34,116 bases of DNA. It comes from Bacteroidia bacterium. GTDB taxonomy: Bacteria > Bacteroidota > Bacteroidia > UBA4408. A model generated the notes under the pieces. That model was given only the letters and a program-made list of their open reading frames with translations, searched no databases and was not told the origin of the DNA. Position numbers and translations under genes: made by a program. Location: the NCBI GenBank assembly GCA_014376525.1, contig JACMRI010000037.1, positions 1 to 34,116 of the forward strand, in the 5' to 3' direction. This document shows positions 6,861 to 15,728 of the stretch, in pieces. Each line of letters opens with the position of its first letter. Positions within the stretch are counted from its first letter, which is position 1.

Positions 6861-8255
6861 ATGAATTCTATAATTTTACTTTCATTACTTACTGTTATTA
6901 ATTTGTTTGCGGGCTTTAGCAAAAATAAAAACCTATCTTTTATTCTCTCGTTTATAGGCATAGCAGCAAGTGCAATACTATTGGGTATATTATGGAACGG
7001 TAATGATGTTACCAATATACTAGCCCCCAACTTTATAAACCACATGCTAAGTTTTGATAATACTACTATAGTATTTGGTGTATTGTTGTGCGTAAATGCA
7101 TCGTTAATAGTACTACTATTGCACAGCCACGAAGAGCCTATGGATATACCCGCAGCAGAGTTCTTAACCTTAGTATTAACAATGCTTGTAGGAGCATTGT
7201 GTATGGTAAGTTATACCAACTTAACGATGTTGTTTTTAGGTTTAGAAATATTATCAATAAGTGCATATATACTTGCAGGTGCCAAAAAACGCGATTATCG
7301 CAGCAACGAAGCAGCACTTAAATATTACTTAATGGGAGCATTTACTACAGGTGTATTTTTGTTTGGAGTAGCATTAATATACGGTGCTACAGGCTCGTTC
7401 GACGTTACCGAAATAGCTAAGTATGCAGCCTTGCCCAATCCGCAATCTATTTATTATGTGGGTATAATATTATTGATGATTGCTTTTGCATTTAAAATAG
7501 CAGCAGCACCATTTCATTTTTGGACACCCGACGTATATACTGGCGCACCTACATTGGTAACCGCATTAATGAGTACACTTATAAAAACTGCGGCTATTGT
7601 AGCGTTTTATCGTTTGTTTAACACCTGTTTTGCAGGCGCTACTAATTGGAGTATGATACTTATGATTATGGCTGCAATAACAATGTTTATTGGCAATGTA
7701 ACAGCAATTGTACAAACTAATGTAAAACGTATGTTGGCGTATTCGTCCATAGCACACAGTGGTTATTTATTGTTTGCATTGTTTGCATTGGGCAATAATT
7801 CGGGCGCATCGTTACTAGTATATATGGCAGGTTATACCTTTGCAAGCATACTAGCATTTGCGGGTATTATAGTAGTGCAACACAATATGCATAGCAACGA
7901 TTTAAACGCATTTAATGGCTTAGGCAAGCGCAACCCAATATTGGCAGTATGTATAACTATAGCTATGCTTTCGTTGGCAGGCATACCACCATTGGCAGGA
8001 TTTTTTGGCAAGTTTTATATTTTTACCAACGCACTTAAGGCAGATTATGTAGCCATATCACTATGGGCAGTATTAATGAGCTGTGTAGGCGTATATTACT
8101 ACTTACGCATAGTTATAAATATGTTTTTTAAATCTGCCGAACCTGATGCCAAAGAATTTATATTGCCAGCAAGCTACCAAATAGTAATGGGTATATGCCT
8201 TTGCTTAGTAGTACTATTGGGCGTTGCACCAGGTATATTAAGTGGCTTGATTTAA
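6861..8255 (+). CDS. nuoN: NADH-quinone oxidoreductase subunit N
   Basis: Third antiporter-like subunit of complex I, 464 residues. The hallmarks are FLGLEILSISAYILAG (E129), the FKIAAAPFHFWTPDVYTGAP block with K212, and VKRMLAYSSIAHSGYLL. SLAGIPPLAGFFGKFYIF near the C-terminus is also diagnostic. It ends the nuoLMN run; no other nuo gene follows, and the next gene, 98 bp on, is unrelated. Together with NuoL and NuoM it forms most of the proton-translocating membrane arm. Confidence 0.96.
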   Translation: MNSIILLSLLTVINLFAGFSKNKNLSFILSFIGIAASAILLGILWNGNDVTNILAPNFINHMLSFDNTTIVFGVLLCVNASLIVLLLHSHEEPMDIPAAEFLTLVLTMLVGALCMVSYTNLTMLFLGLEILSISAYILAGAKKRDYRSNEAALKYYLMGAFTTGVFLFGVALIYGATGSFDVTEIAKYAALPNPQSIYYVGIILLMIAFAFKIAAAPFHFWTPDVYTGAPTLVTALMSTLIKTAAIVAFYRLFNTCFAGATNWSMILMIMAAITMFIGNVTAIVQTNVKRMLAYSSIAHSGYLLFALFALGNNSGASLLVYMAGYTFASILAFAGIIVVQHNMHSNDLNAFNGLGKRNPILAVCITIAMLSLAGIPPLAGFFGKFYIFTNALKADYVAISLWAVLMSCVGVYYYLRIVINMFFKSAEPDAKEFILPASYQIVMGICLCLVVLLGVAPGILSGLI

Positions 8256-8353
8256 AAAATGGTGTAAATATAAAAGTAACTCAAATTGCAAACTATTACC
8301 TAAACTTTAATAGTTTAAATGTTTTAATCCCCCTTAATTAAAAAACTTCGCCC

Positions 8354-8950
8354 ATGGGACTTTACAACCACTACCAACTAAAAATAAAACTCAAAGACAG
8401 CAACCCTGTAATATGGCGCCGTATGCAGGTAAGTGGCATATTATCGCTTACCGATTTGCACGTGGCTATACAAGTAGCATTTGGCTGGGAAGACGAAGAG
8501 GTGTTTGAATTTGCAGTAAACAAAACCATATACACACCCGACGAAGAATATGTAGAAGAAAATAAAAACAACCCTGCCCAAACAGTACTATTTACTGATG
8601 CTGTAGCGGTAGAAGATATTATAACTAAAGAGCGCCAGAGTTTTATATACATCTATGATTTTGATTGCGATTGGGAACACGAGGTATTTGTAGAAAAAAT
8701 AATAGAAAACGATACTGAGTACGAAATACCCTATTGCCTAAGCGGAGAGGGCGCTTGCCCTGTAGAAAAAATAGGCGGCATGAGCGACTATTATAACTTG
8801 CTAAGTAGTTTTAGAAACCCACAAGACGAAAAACACGAAGACGCAATAGAATTATTAGGCAATGATTTTGACCCCAACAAATTTAACCTAAAAGAAACCA
8901 ATGCGTATATGGTAAGTGTGTTTGATGAAAATGACGAAGACGAAAATTAA
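8354..8950 (+). CDS. Plasmid pRiA4b ORF-3-like family protein
   Basis: A 198-residue soluble acidic protein. The N-terminal LKIKLKDSNPVIWRRMQV (residues 9-26), SLTDLHVAIQVAFGW (31-45), YDFDCDWEHEV (101-111) and CLSGEGACPVEKIGGMSDYY (128-147) are the ordered landmarks of the pRiA4b ORF-3-like / IS1096 TnpR-like domain. Despite its plasmid-derived name this domain is widespread in chromosomes and its molecular role is unknown. The C-terminal ~15 residues are mostly Asp/Glu. It lies 98 bp after nuoN and 36 bp before the HAD gene on the same strand, with no transposon ends nearby. Family call is confident; function is not known. Confidence 0.85.
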   Translation: MGLYNHYQLKIKLKDSNPVIWRRMQVSGILSLTDLHVAIQVAFGWEDEEVFEFAVNKTIYTPDEEYVEENKNNPAQTVLFTDAVAVEDIITKERQSFIYIYDFDCDWEHEVFVEKIIENDTEYEIPYCLSGEGACPVEKIGGMSDYYNLLSSFRNPQDEKHEDAIELLGNDFDPNKFNLKETNAYMVSVFDENDEDEN

Positions 8951-8986
8951 TTATATTTATACGCTTATACACCTTGATAATAAAGT

Positions 8987-9622
8987 ATGTTAGCACATAA
9001 TACACCACATATAAAAGCAGTGGTACTTGATTTTGGTGCAGTACTTATCAACATCAATTATCAACTTACTATTGATGCGTTTAAACAATTGGGCATTACT
9101 AATTTTGAGGCCCTATACTCCAAAGCACAACAAACCAACCTGTTTAACGATTTGGAAACTGGCGTAATTTCCGACCTCGATTTCTATAACGGTATACGAA
9201 CTTTATGCCGCACACAGCTAAGTAATGAGCAAATACAACACGCGTGGAACGCAATGTTATTGAACCTTCCGAAGTATCGTATTGATTTTGTGTATACGCT
9301 AAAGCAACGTTACAATGTGTATTTATTAAGTAATACCAATTGCATACATGAGCAAGCGTTTATGCTACACATACGCACAACAGTAGGGCAAGATTATTTT
9401 AATGATGCGTTTAACAAAATATTTTATTCGCACGAAATAGGTTTGCGAAAGCCTAATAGCAACGTGTTTGAATATGTACAAAAACATATTAATGTAAATG
9501 CTAACCAAATTTTATTTGTTGATGATAGCCCGCAACACATACAGGGCGCACTGCAGTGTGGTTGGAAAACCCACCACTTATTAAATACTGAAGAGATTAC
9601 AGAGGTGTTGTGTAACTTATAA
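8987..9622 (+). CDS. HAD-family hydrolase (YihX-like)
   Basis: A 211-residue HAD superfamily protein, probably a small-molecule phosphatase. Motif I is VVLDFGAVL with nucleophile D15; the usual second Asp two residues on is Gly, as in the YihX-like DxGxV subgroup. Motif II is LLSNTN (S115), motif III the Lys in GLRKPNSNVF (K155), and motif IV ILFVDDSPQHIQGA (D179, D180). The cap is a small helical C1 type between residues 20 and 100. It lies 36 bp after the pRiA4b-like gene and is convergent with the Omp85-like gene. The substrate cannot be inferred. Confidence 0.85.
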   Translation: MLAHNTPHIKAVVLDFGAVLININYQLTIDAFKQLGITNFEALYSKAQQTNLFNDLETGVISDLDFYNGIRTLCRTQLSNEQIQHAWNAMLLNLPKYRIDFVYTLKQRYNVYLLSNTNCIHEQAFMLHIRTTVGQDYFNDAFNKIFYSHEIGLRKPNSNVFEYVQKHINVNANQILFVDDSPQHIQGALQCGWKTHHLLNTEEITEVLCNL

Positions 9623-9699
9623 ATTAAACTTTATAGTTATTATATTTTACTCAAAAAAACACAATCTCAATTATATAAGTAAAGCAAAATAGCGCTACG

Positions 9700-11103
9700 T
9701 TAAATAGGTGCTACTAACGATATATATATGCCACGTGTATTAATGCTGTTAAGCGTATATTCTACACGTATAGCAGCATCGTAGCTAGTTATAAAATCTA
9801 TGCCTATTCCTGCGCTATACAATAGTTTATTATTGAGAGTACTATTAGGTTGGGCACTACTAAATGCTTGCCCAACGTCGTTAAATAAGTTTAAAAACAA
9901 ACCATATCTAAACACGTTTATACTGTTGTTTTTTGCGCCCCATATACGTACTTCGTTAGGTTGTATAAGTGCATATTTAATATTGTGCCGAACGTAAAAG
10001 TAATTAGGAGCGTCTATGTTGTAATATTCAAACCCACGCACTAAATCATTGCCATATCCCAAACCTTTTACCATAAAATAAGGCTGATAGCCACTATTAC
10101 TTTTTTTGGCTTTTGCACCAATAGCATAGTAAAAACGGGTATTTAGCTTAATGTATTTTTTTAGTTGCAACGTTGCGTATAACGTATTTATGTGCTCGTT
10201 TTTTAAAATATTAAGTCCATCTTTTTGCACTAAGGCACTAATAAAATAACCTTGCAAGGGATAGTTTTTATAGTCTCGTTTGTCTAACTTAAATTCATAA
10301 CTAAGTGTAAAAAACGTGTTTGTACTATTACCATTATTACTACCATAGTTAGGCTGTAAGGCAAGTATAGTGTCGGCTACACTAAGGTAAGTGTATTGTG
10401 CCAATAGTGTATGTATTAGGTATAATTGTTGCCTAAATGTATAGCGTACATTAGTTACTAATTCGTGCTTTATTTTGGTTGTTCCTTTTGCTTTTAAAAA
10501 TTCGGCTTTATTATTTATTGTACGCACCAACACTTGGTTATTGGTAGCATAACGCATCTTAAATGCCATGCCCGAATTCATTTTTTTATTAATGTAAGGC
10601 GCAATATATTCTATAAGTACCGCATTGTTAAACCCTCTTTTAAATGCAAAAATATAGGAGTCGTTATTGCCCGAAATATTACGTGCCATAACAGCTAAAC
10701 CATAATTAATACGGCTCCAGCTTGGGTTTTGTAGCCATGCACTTGCGTTACGGTCTGCAAGTTCAATTACTGGTAATGGCAGTATTGGCAAGCGTTCGGC
10801 TACTAATATAATGGCAGTACCTCTTTGATTATTTTGCGTGGAGTTAATTTCTACTGATGAAAATAAACCTGTATTATACAAATTATTTCTGCTCACTTTT
10901 AGTAATGAATCTAGTAGTGTAGCAGCATATTCTTGTTGTATATTAAATGCTAATTCCCTAGTTATAACTCGGTTGTGCGTACGTTGGTTACCTGCAATTA
11001 TTAACTCGTATATAGTAATTTTTGACGTTGCACTTGTATCATTTGCCCCTTTACTTACAAGCGAGAAAAATACAATACACCATACAATAACAACCTTGCG
11101 CAA
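9700..11103 (-). CDS. Omp85/BamA-superfamily surface antigen protein
   Basis: A 467-residue predicted outer-membrane protein. A signal peptide (KVVIVWCIVFFSLVSKGA) is followed by one POTRA-like domain at about residues 27-110 (ITIYELIIAGNQRTHNRVI, then NNLYNTGLFSSVEI). The rest is a beta-barrel with alternating aromatic strands (residues ~130-467), including GLGYGNDLVRGFEYY and ending ISLVAPI. BamA itself usually carries five POTRAs and is much longer, so this is a small paralogue of the surface-antigen (D15/TamA-like) kind. It starts 3 bp after the CBS gene's stop, suggesting co-transcription and perhaps translational coupling. What it inserts or exports is unknown. Confidence 0.8.
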   Translation of the reverse strand: MRKVVIVWCIVFFSLVSKGANDTSATSKITIYELIIAGNQRTHNRVITRELAFNIQQEYAATLLDSLLKVSRNNLYNTGLFSSVEINSTQNNQRGTAIILVAERLPILPLPVIELADRNASAWLQNPSWSRINYGLAVMARNISGNNDSYIFAFKRGFNNAVLIEYIAPYINKKMNSGMAFKMRYATNNQVLVRTINNKAEFLKAKGTTKIKHELVTNVRYTFRQQLYLIHTLLAQYTYLSVADTILALQPNYGSNNGNSTNTFFTLSYEFKLDKRDYKNYPLQGYFISALVQKDGLNILKNEHINTLYATLQLKKYIKLNTRFYYAIGAKAKKSNSGYQPYFMVKGLGYGNDLVRGFEYYNIDAPNYFYVRHNIKYALIQPNEVRIWGAKNNSINVFRYGLFLNLFNDVGQAFSSAQPNSTLNNKLLYSAGIGIDFITSYDAAIRVEYTLNSINTRGIYISLVAPI

Positions 11104-11106
11104 TAG

Positions 11107-11769
11107 CTATAAATCCAAGTAATTCATCAAATAACCGTAACGCTGTTTTACATCGTCAGCAAACTTACTATTAAATATACTTGCCTTAATTGTGTAATTG
11201 TATCTGTTAAACGTTTGTATAATTCCTGATAATTCTTGTACATTTATTTTAAGGGTAACTTCTAAGTTGTTGCTGTCTTGCGAGGTTACGTTGCTACTCA
11301 GTATTCGTGCATCGTTAGACTCTACTATTTGTGCTATTTGTGATAGTAAATAATCGTGCTGTTTTATTTCCAATACTATAATTCCTCCAGGCTCATCAAT
11401 GCTTGCCATGGTAGCCAATTTTTTAGCGAGGTCGTGTAAGGTTATTATTCCTATAAATTTTTCGTTGGCATCAACCACAGGTATTAAGCTTAATTTTAAT
11501 AATGATATTTGCTTAATAACTTGGTAAATATGGTCGCCTTCGGTAATTATAGGACGTATAAAAGCATCTTGAAAAGTAATAAGTTTTTCTTCAGGCAAAT
11601 GGTGATCTAATATTTCTATATCACTCACTATTCCATAATAGTTGTCGCCGTCTACTACAGGCAGGTGGCTAACTTTGTACTCGTCCATCCAACTTAGCGC
11701 AGTTAAGCCTGTATCGTTCGGTTTTAGCGCAGGTATATCAAAATCTATAAGGTCTTTAGCTATGTACAT
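11107..11769 (-). CDS. CBS-domain protein with ACT-like C-terminus
   Basis: A 220-residue cytoplasmic protein. Two CBS motifs span about residues 1-125 (AKDLIDFDIPALKPNDTGLT ... HLPVVDGDNYYGIVSDIEIL; then LSLIPVVDANEKFIGIITLHDL). The C-terminal part (~135-210: GGIIVLEIKQHDYLLSQIAQ, then EVTLKINVQELSGIIQTF) has the look of an ACT-type ligand-binding fold. CBS pairs usually bind adenine nucleotides and regulate partners. The Omp85-like gene follows by 3 bp. No enzymatic domain is fused, so it is probably a sensor or regulator of unknown target. Confidence 0.85.
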   Translation of the reverse strand: MYIAKDLIDFDIPALKPNDTGLTALSWMDEYKVSHLPVVDGDNYYGIVSDIEILDHHLPEEKLITFQDAFIRPIITEGDHIYQVIKQISLLKLSLIPVVDANEKFIGIITLHDLAKKLATMASIDEPGGIIVLEIKQHDYLLSQIAQIVESNDARILSSNVTSQDSNNLEVTLKINVQELSGIIQTFNRYNYTIKASIFNSKFADDVKQRYGYLMNYLDL

Positions 11770-11798
11770 GACAGTGTTTTTTTTATAAAAATATTAAT

Positions 11799-11806
11799 CA
11801 AAATTA
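11799..11806 (-). promoter_or_regulatory. Candidate -7 box for the CBS-Omp85 pair
   Basis: Minus-strand TAATTTTG fits TAnnTTTG and lies 29 bp upstream of the CBS start codon. No well-spaced -33 TTG is seen, so support is partial. Confidence 0.3.
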
Positions 11807-11848
11807 GCTTTTTTTTTGAGCAGTACTAACTTTCACTACAAATAGAAT

Positions 11849-12457
11849 TTAGGTAGTTATTAGTTCGGATAATTTACCTGTTGCAAAACCTTGTGCACCT
11901 AACCATTGTAAGTACTGTGGCAATATTAGTTTAAGATTTTGATATGATTTTTCGTTCTCATGCAACACCACAATAGTGCCTGCTTTTGTTTTTCGTTTTA
12001 ATCGCTCTAGTATTATTTCGGGATTTTTGCTATCCTTAAAATCGTAGCTCATAAGCGTCCACCATGCAATGTGAGTAAAGCGTTTAAATTTTAAATATTG
12101 TGTGGGCGTAAGCTTTCCGTAGGGAGCACGAAACAACTTGGGCACAAAGTTGGGCAACGTTTGCAATGCTTGTTTGCCATAAATAAAATTTTTTATATAT
12201 GTAATGTCATTGGTTTGCCAACCGTTTAGGTGCGCATAACCGTGGTTGGCTACTTCAAATAAAAAATGGTTGTAATTATCATTCAAATAAGTAAAATTAG
12301 AAGCGTTTTCTCCCAACAAAAAAAATGTAGCGGCGCACTTATGTTCTATTAATAATTGCGTAAGCCATTGCGTAGTATGTGGGCAAGGCCCATCATCAAA
12401 AGTAATATACACTTTTGGTGGTGCGGTGGTAAGGTGTTTAAAAGAAGGAATTATCAT
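11849..12457 (-). CDS. Polysaccharide deacetylase family protein
   Basis: A 202-residue NodB-homology enzyme of carbohydrate esterase family 4 type. The metal and catalytic set is complete: TFDDGP (D21 as base, D22 as metal ligand), NHGYAH (H72 and H76 as metal ligands), RAPYGK (R110), WWTLMSYDF (D139) and VVLHE (H166 as acid). There is no signal peptide or membrane anchor, so it is either cytoplasmic or acts after non-classical export. Its substrate, peptidoglycan or another N-acetylated glycan, is not determined by sequence. It diverges from the large amidase gene across about 140 bp. Confidence 0.9.
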   Translation of the reverse strand: MIIPSFKHLTTAPPKVYITFDDGPCPHTTQWLTQLLIEHKCAATFFLLGENASNFTYLNDNYNHFLFEVANHGYAHLNGWQTNDITYIKNFIYGKQALQTLPNFVPKLFRAPYGKLTPTQYLKFKRFTHIAWWTLMSYDFKDSKNPEIILERLKRKTKAGTIVVLHENEKSYQNLKLILPQYLQWLGAQGFATGKLSELITT

Positions 12458-12596
12458 TAGTACGTTTTTAATGTGTAACTAAATGTAACAAAAAAGTACA
12501 TACTTTGTGGCAACGTGTATTTTACACACAATAAATTTGTTTATATGTTATTAACAATTATCTTAGCATAACTTTAAATATAATTATTTACGTATT

Positions 12597-15500
12597 ATGA
12601 TTAAAAAAATACTCCTAACAAGCGCATTTGTACTATATATTTTATTATCATTTGCCAATGGTTTACCTAAGGAAGATTATCCTTTAACTAACCCTTACAA
12701 AGTTATTTTTGTTAATAACTACGCCACCTATAAAGCTACTATACCTTTGGGTATATTGGAGGCAGTTGCATTTTCACAAACACATTTTACACACCTAACT
12801 CATTCAAGCAGTACATCATCATCTTGTATAAATATACCTAACTCGTATGGAGTTATGGGTTTAATTGCCGATGGAAAAAGCTATTTCAGAAATAATCTGT
12901 CGTTAATAGCAGTACTGTCTGGCATTAGCGAAAGTGAAATAATAAACAGCCCCGCCAAAAACATTGAAGCCTATGCTGCAGCATACAATTCGTTGGCTGT
13001 ACAAAACAATGTAAATGCAAACAGCCCCATAAAAAGCCATATTGATATTTTAATAGCACTAAGTGAATTACCATTAAACAGCGATATTCAAAACGATTTT
13101 GCTTTAAATGCTCACTTATACAACATATTAAATTTTATAAATAATTATGCAAATTATTCTACTTTATTTGCCGCAAAACCCAATGCAGTAAACCTACACG
13201 ATGTGTTTGGAGATAATTATACTTTACTTTCATCGAGCAAAGTAACCATAGATCACGAAAAAATTTATACCAATAACACAAATTATCGTTTTAGCAACAT
13301 AAACCAAAATAACACTGCATACTCAATAGATTATGGTCCTGCTTTATGGAACCCTACTACTTGCAATAAAAGCTCGCGCAACGGTACGGCCATTACGGCA
13401 TTAGCAATACATACAGTACAAGGCAGTTATGCGGGTTGCATTTCGTGGTTCAAAAATTGTACCGCAAACGCATCAGCACATTATGTTATACGCTCAAGCG
13501 ATGGTCAGGTTACTCAAATGGTTTTGGAATCAGTAAAAGCTTTTCACATAGGTTCAGAAAACCCTTATACTATTGGCATAGAGCATGAGGGATATGTTAC
13601 ACAAGCGTCTTATTACACAACGGCTATGTACAATTCTTCTGCCGATTTATCAATAGATATTTGTACAAGTAACAGTATTGATCCTCTCAAAACATATTAT
13701 GGAGCAGGCTGTACAGGTAGCACAGCGCAATGTGGCTTAGGTGCATGTACAAAAGTTAAGGGACACCAAATGTTTCCTAGTCAAACTCATAACGACCCAG
13801 GTGTAAATTGGAATTGGTTTAAATTTTATAATTTAATAAACAAAACATACACTCCAACTATTGTAAATACTGCAACAGGTTCTATTACCGATGGTGGGGG
13901 TGCGTCTAACAATTATAGTGATGATGAACGCAAGTTAATCAAAATTGCCCCATCAGGAGCCACTAATGTAACGCTTACATTTACTCAATTTGGTTTGGAA
14001 AACGGGTATGATTATTTAATTATTTATGATGGAGGAACCCTCACCTCCCCTGTTATTGGTAAATATACAGGTACATCGAGCCCTGGTACTGTAACTTCAT
14101 CAGGCGGAACAATGCTTGTTGAATATCGTACCGACTGTGCCATTACTGATGTTGGATTTGTGGCTAGTTATACCTCAAGCGGAAGTATTGTAAACTCTTC
14201 AGATGTTATACCTCCAGTTACAACAGTTGTATTAAATGATAACTGGGTGGCTGCAAATTTTACGGCTAACTACATTGATACCGATAATGTTGTGGTGGAA
14301 AAATCGTACTATCAAGTAAGCGATTTTAACGGTACAGAGTGGCGTTCTAATAATGCTAAAGGGTTTTATAACGACAATTTTGATGGCTCAACAATAAATG
14401 CTGAATGGACCAAAAAAGTAGGTACATGGACTATTACAGGCAATGTGTTAGAACAAACAGATCAAAGTTTACCAAACACAAATATTTATACGCCACTTAC
14501 TCAAAATTTATCTAACAGATATTTGTATCACTGGTCGGGTAATATGAGTGGTACAGGTACTAACCGCCGATCTGGGTTTCATTATTTTGTTGATAGTCCA
14601 GACTCTACTAATCGTGGTAATTCGTATTTTATATGGTTTAGGTTAGACGATAAAAAAATTCAAATTTATAAAACACAAAACAATGTATTTGGCGCTCCAG
14701 TTTTAGATTCTACTTATAATTTTACAGCAAATACATGGTACGATTTTAAAGTAATATACGACCGTATAACAGGTAGACACATTGTGTACATTAACAATGT
14801 TCCAGCCTGCGATTATACAGACCCTACACCATTAACTAATGGGCAATACATATCGTGGAGAAGTGGAAACTGTAATTATAAAATTAACAATTTAAGAGTG
14901 TATCGCTCTCGTTTTTCAAGTACGCCAATTTCTGTTGGACCTGCTACCACTAATATGATTCGTTATCAAAATGCATCACCTACAACCCCTGCTGGCCGAA
15001 TACGCTCCATAGCTAATGATGCTGTAGGAAACATATCCGCTGTAGATTTACAAGACGTAAATGTAGATTGGACAGCTCCTCTAGCAGCAACCGTTGAAGA
15101 TGGATTGGGAGCTGACATAGATACTACATTTGATAATGGAAAACTATCATTTAATTTCCCAACACTTACAGATGTAAACTCGGGTATAATTAATTATTCT
15201 TATGCAATAGGTACAACACCAGGGGGTAGCGATGTATATACATGGACTGACTCTATAAGTGGTGCTCCTAAAACCATTACGGGAATATCTACTGTAAATA
15301 ACACTATATACTATGCAAGTGTAATAGGTACTAATGCAGCTGGAACTCCATCAGTAATAAACACCAGCGATGGGCAATTATACTTAGAACCTACTAAACT
15401 AAACTCAATAATTGTTAGTAATCAAAAAGTGATAGTGTGGCCTAACCCGATAAATAAAAACGAAAAAATAAACGTTAGCATTAAAAGTTTAGCAAATGAA

Positions 15501-15674
15501 AAAGCTACAATAGAAATTATAAATGAACTTGGACAACTAATAAAAACAATATCTACACCATTATTAATAGGCGAAAATAATCTAAGCCTTGATAATGGAT
15601 TTACACAAGGTAATTACACACTTAAAATTAACACTAAAGACAATATTTTAATCCAAAAAATAATAATACTTTAA
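12597..15674 (+). CDS. Secreted amidase/CUB protein with T9SS sorting tail
   Basis: A 1025-residue modular secreted protein. It has a signal peptide (KKILLTSAFVLYILLSFANG), then a helical region at ~40-220 that may be a lysozyme-like or linker module. An N-acetylmuramoyl-L-alanine amidase (Amidase_2/PGRP-type) domain follows at ~255-415, with likely zinc ligands H272 (AIHTVQG), H390 (KGHQ) and D400 (NDPG). A CUB domain (~423-527: SDDERKLI ... GYDYLIIYDGG ... VGFVASYTS) comes next. A ConA/LamG-like part (~590-770) and a fibronectin-like part (~820-930) follow. The C-terminus (VWPNPIN ... GNYTLKINTKDN) is a type A T9SS sorting domain, so the protein should cross the outer membrane and be surface-attached or released. 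A PorP/SprF gene follows by 54 bp. Confidence 0.85.
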   Translation: MIKKILLTSAFVLYILLSFANGLPKEDYPLTNPYKVIFVNNYATYKATIPLGILEAVAFSQTHFTHLTHSSSTSSSCINIPNSYGVMGLIADGKSYFRNNLSLIAVLSGISESEIINSPAKNIEAYAAAYNSLAVQNNVNANSPIKSHIDILIALSELPLNSDIQNDFALNAHLYNILNFINNYANYSTLFAAKPNAVNLHDVFGDNYTLLSSSKVTIDHEKIYTNNTNYRFSNINQNNTAYSIDYGPALWNPTTCNKSSRNGTAITALAIHTVQGSYAGCISWFKNCTANASAHYVIRSSDGQVTQMVLESVKAFHIGSENPYTIGIEHEGYVTQASYYTTAMYNSSADLSIDICTSNSIDPLKTYYGAGCTGSTAQCGLGACTKVKGHQMFPSQTHNDPGVNWNWFKFYNLINKTYTPTIVNTATGSITDGGGASNNYSDDERKLIKIAPSGATNVTLTFTQFGLENGYDYLIIYDGGTLTSPVIGKYTGTSSPGTVTSSGGTMLVEYRTDCAITDVGFVASYTSSGSIVNSSDVIPPVTTVVLNDNWVAANFTANYIDTDNVVVEKSYYQVSDFNGTEWRSNNAKGFYNDNFDGSTINAEWTKKVGTWTITGNVLEQTDQSLPNTNIYTPLTQNLSNRYLYHWSGNMSGTGTNRRSGFHYFVDSPDSTNRGNSYFIWFRLDDKKIQIYKTQNNVFGAPVLDSTYNFTANTWYDFKVIYDRITGRHIVYINNVPACDYTDPTPLTNGQYISWRSGNCNYKINNLRVYRSRFSSTPISVGPATTNMIRYQNASPTTPAGRIRSIANDAVGNISAVDLQDVNVDWTAPLAATVEDGLGADIDTTFDNGKLSFNFPTLTDVNSGIINYSYAIGTTPGGSDVYTWTDSISGAPKTITGISTVNNTIYYASVIGTNAAGTPSVINTSDGQLYLEPTKLNSIIVSNQKVIVWPNPINKNEKINVSIKSLANEKATIEIINELGQLIKTISTPLLIGENNLSLDNGFTQGNYTLKINTKDNILIQKIIIL

Positions 15675-15728
15675 TAAAAGCATAAGTAAAACACATTTAC
15701 TAATACATCATACATCACACTTTATAAA

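Noticed and set aside
8354-8950. Reading the pRiA4b ORF-3-like gene as a sign of a mobile element
   Set aside because: The domain is common in chromosomes, and no transposase, terminal repeats or base-composition change is seen around it.
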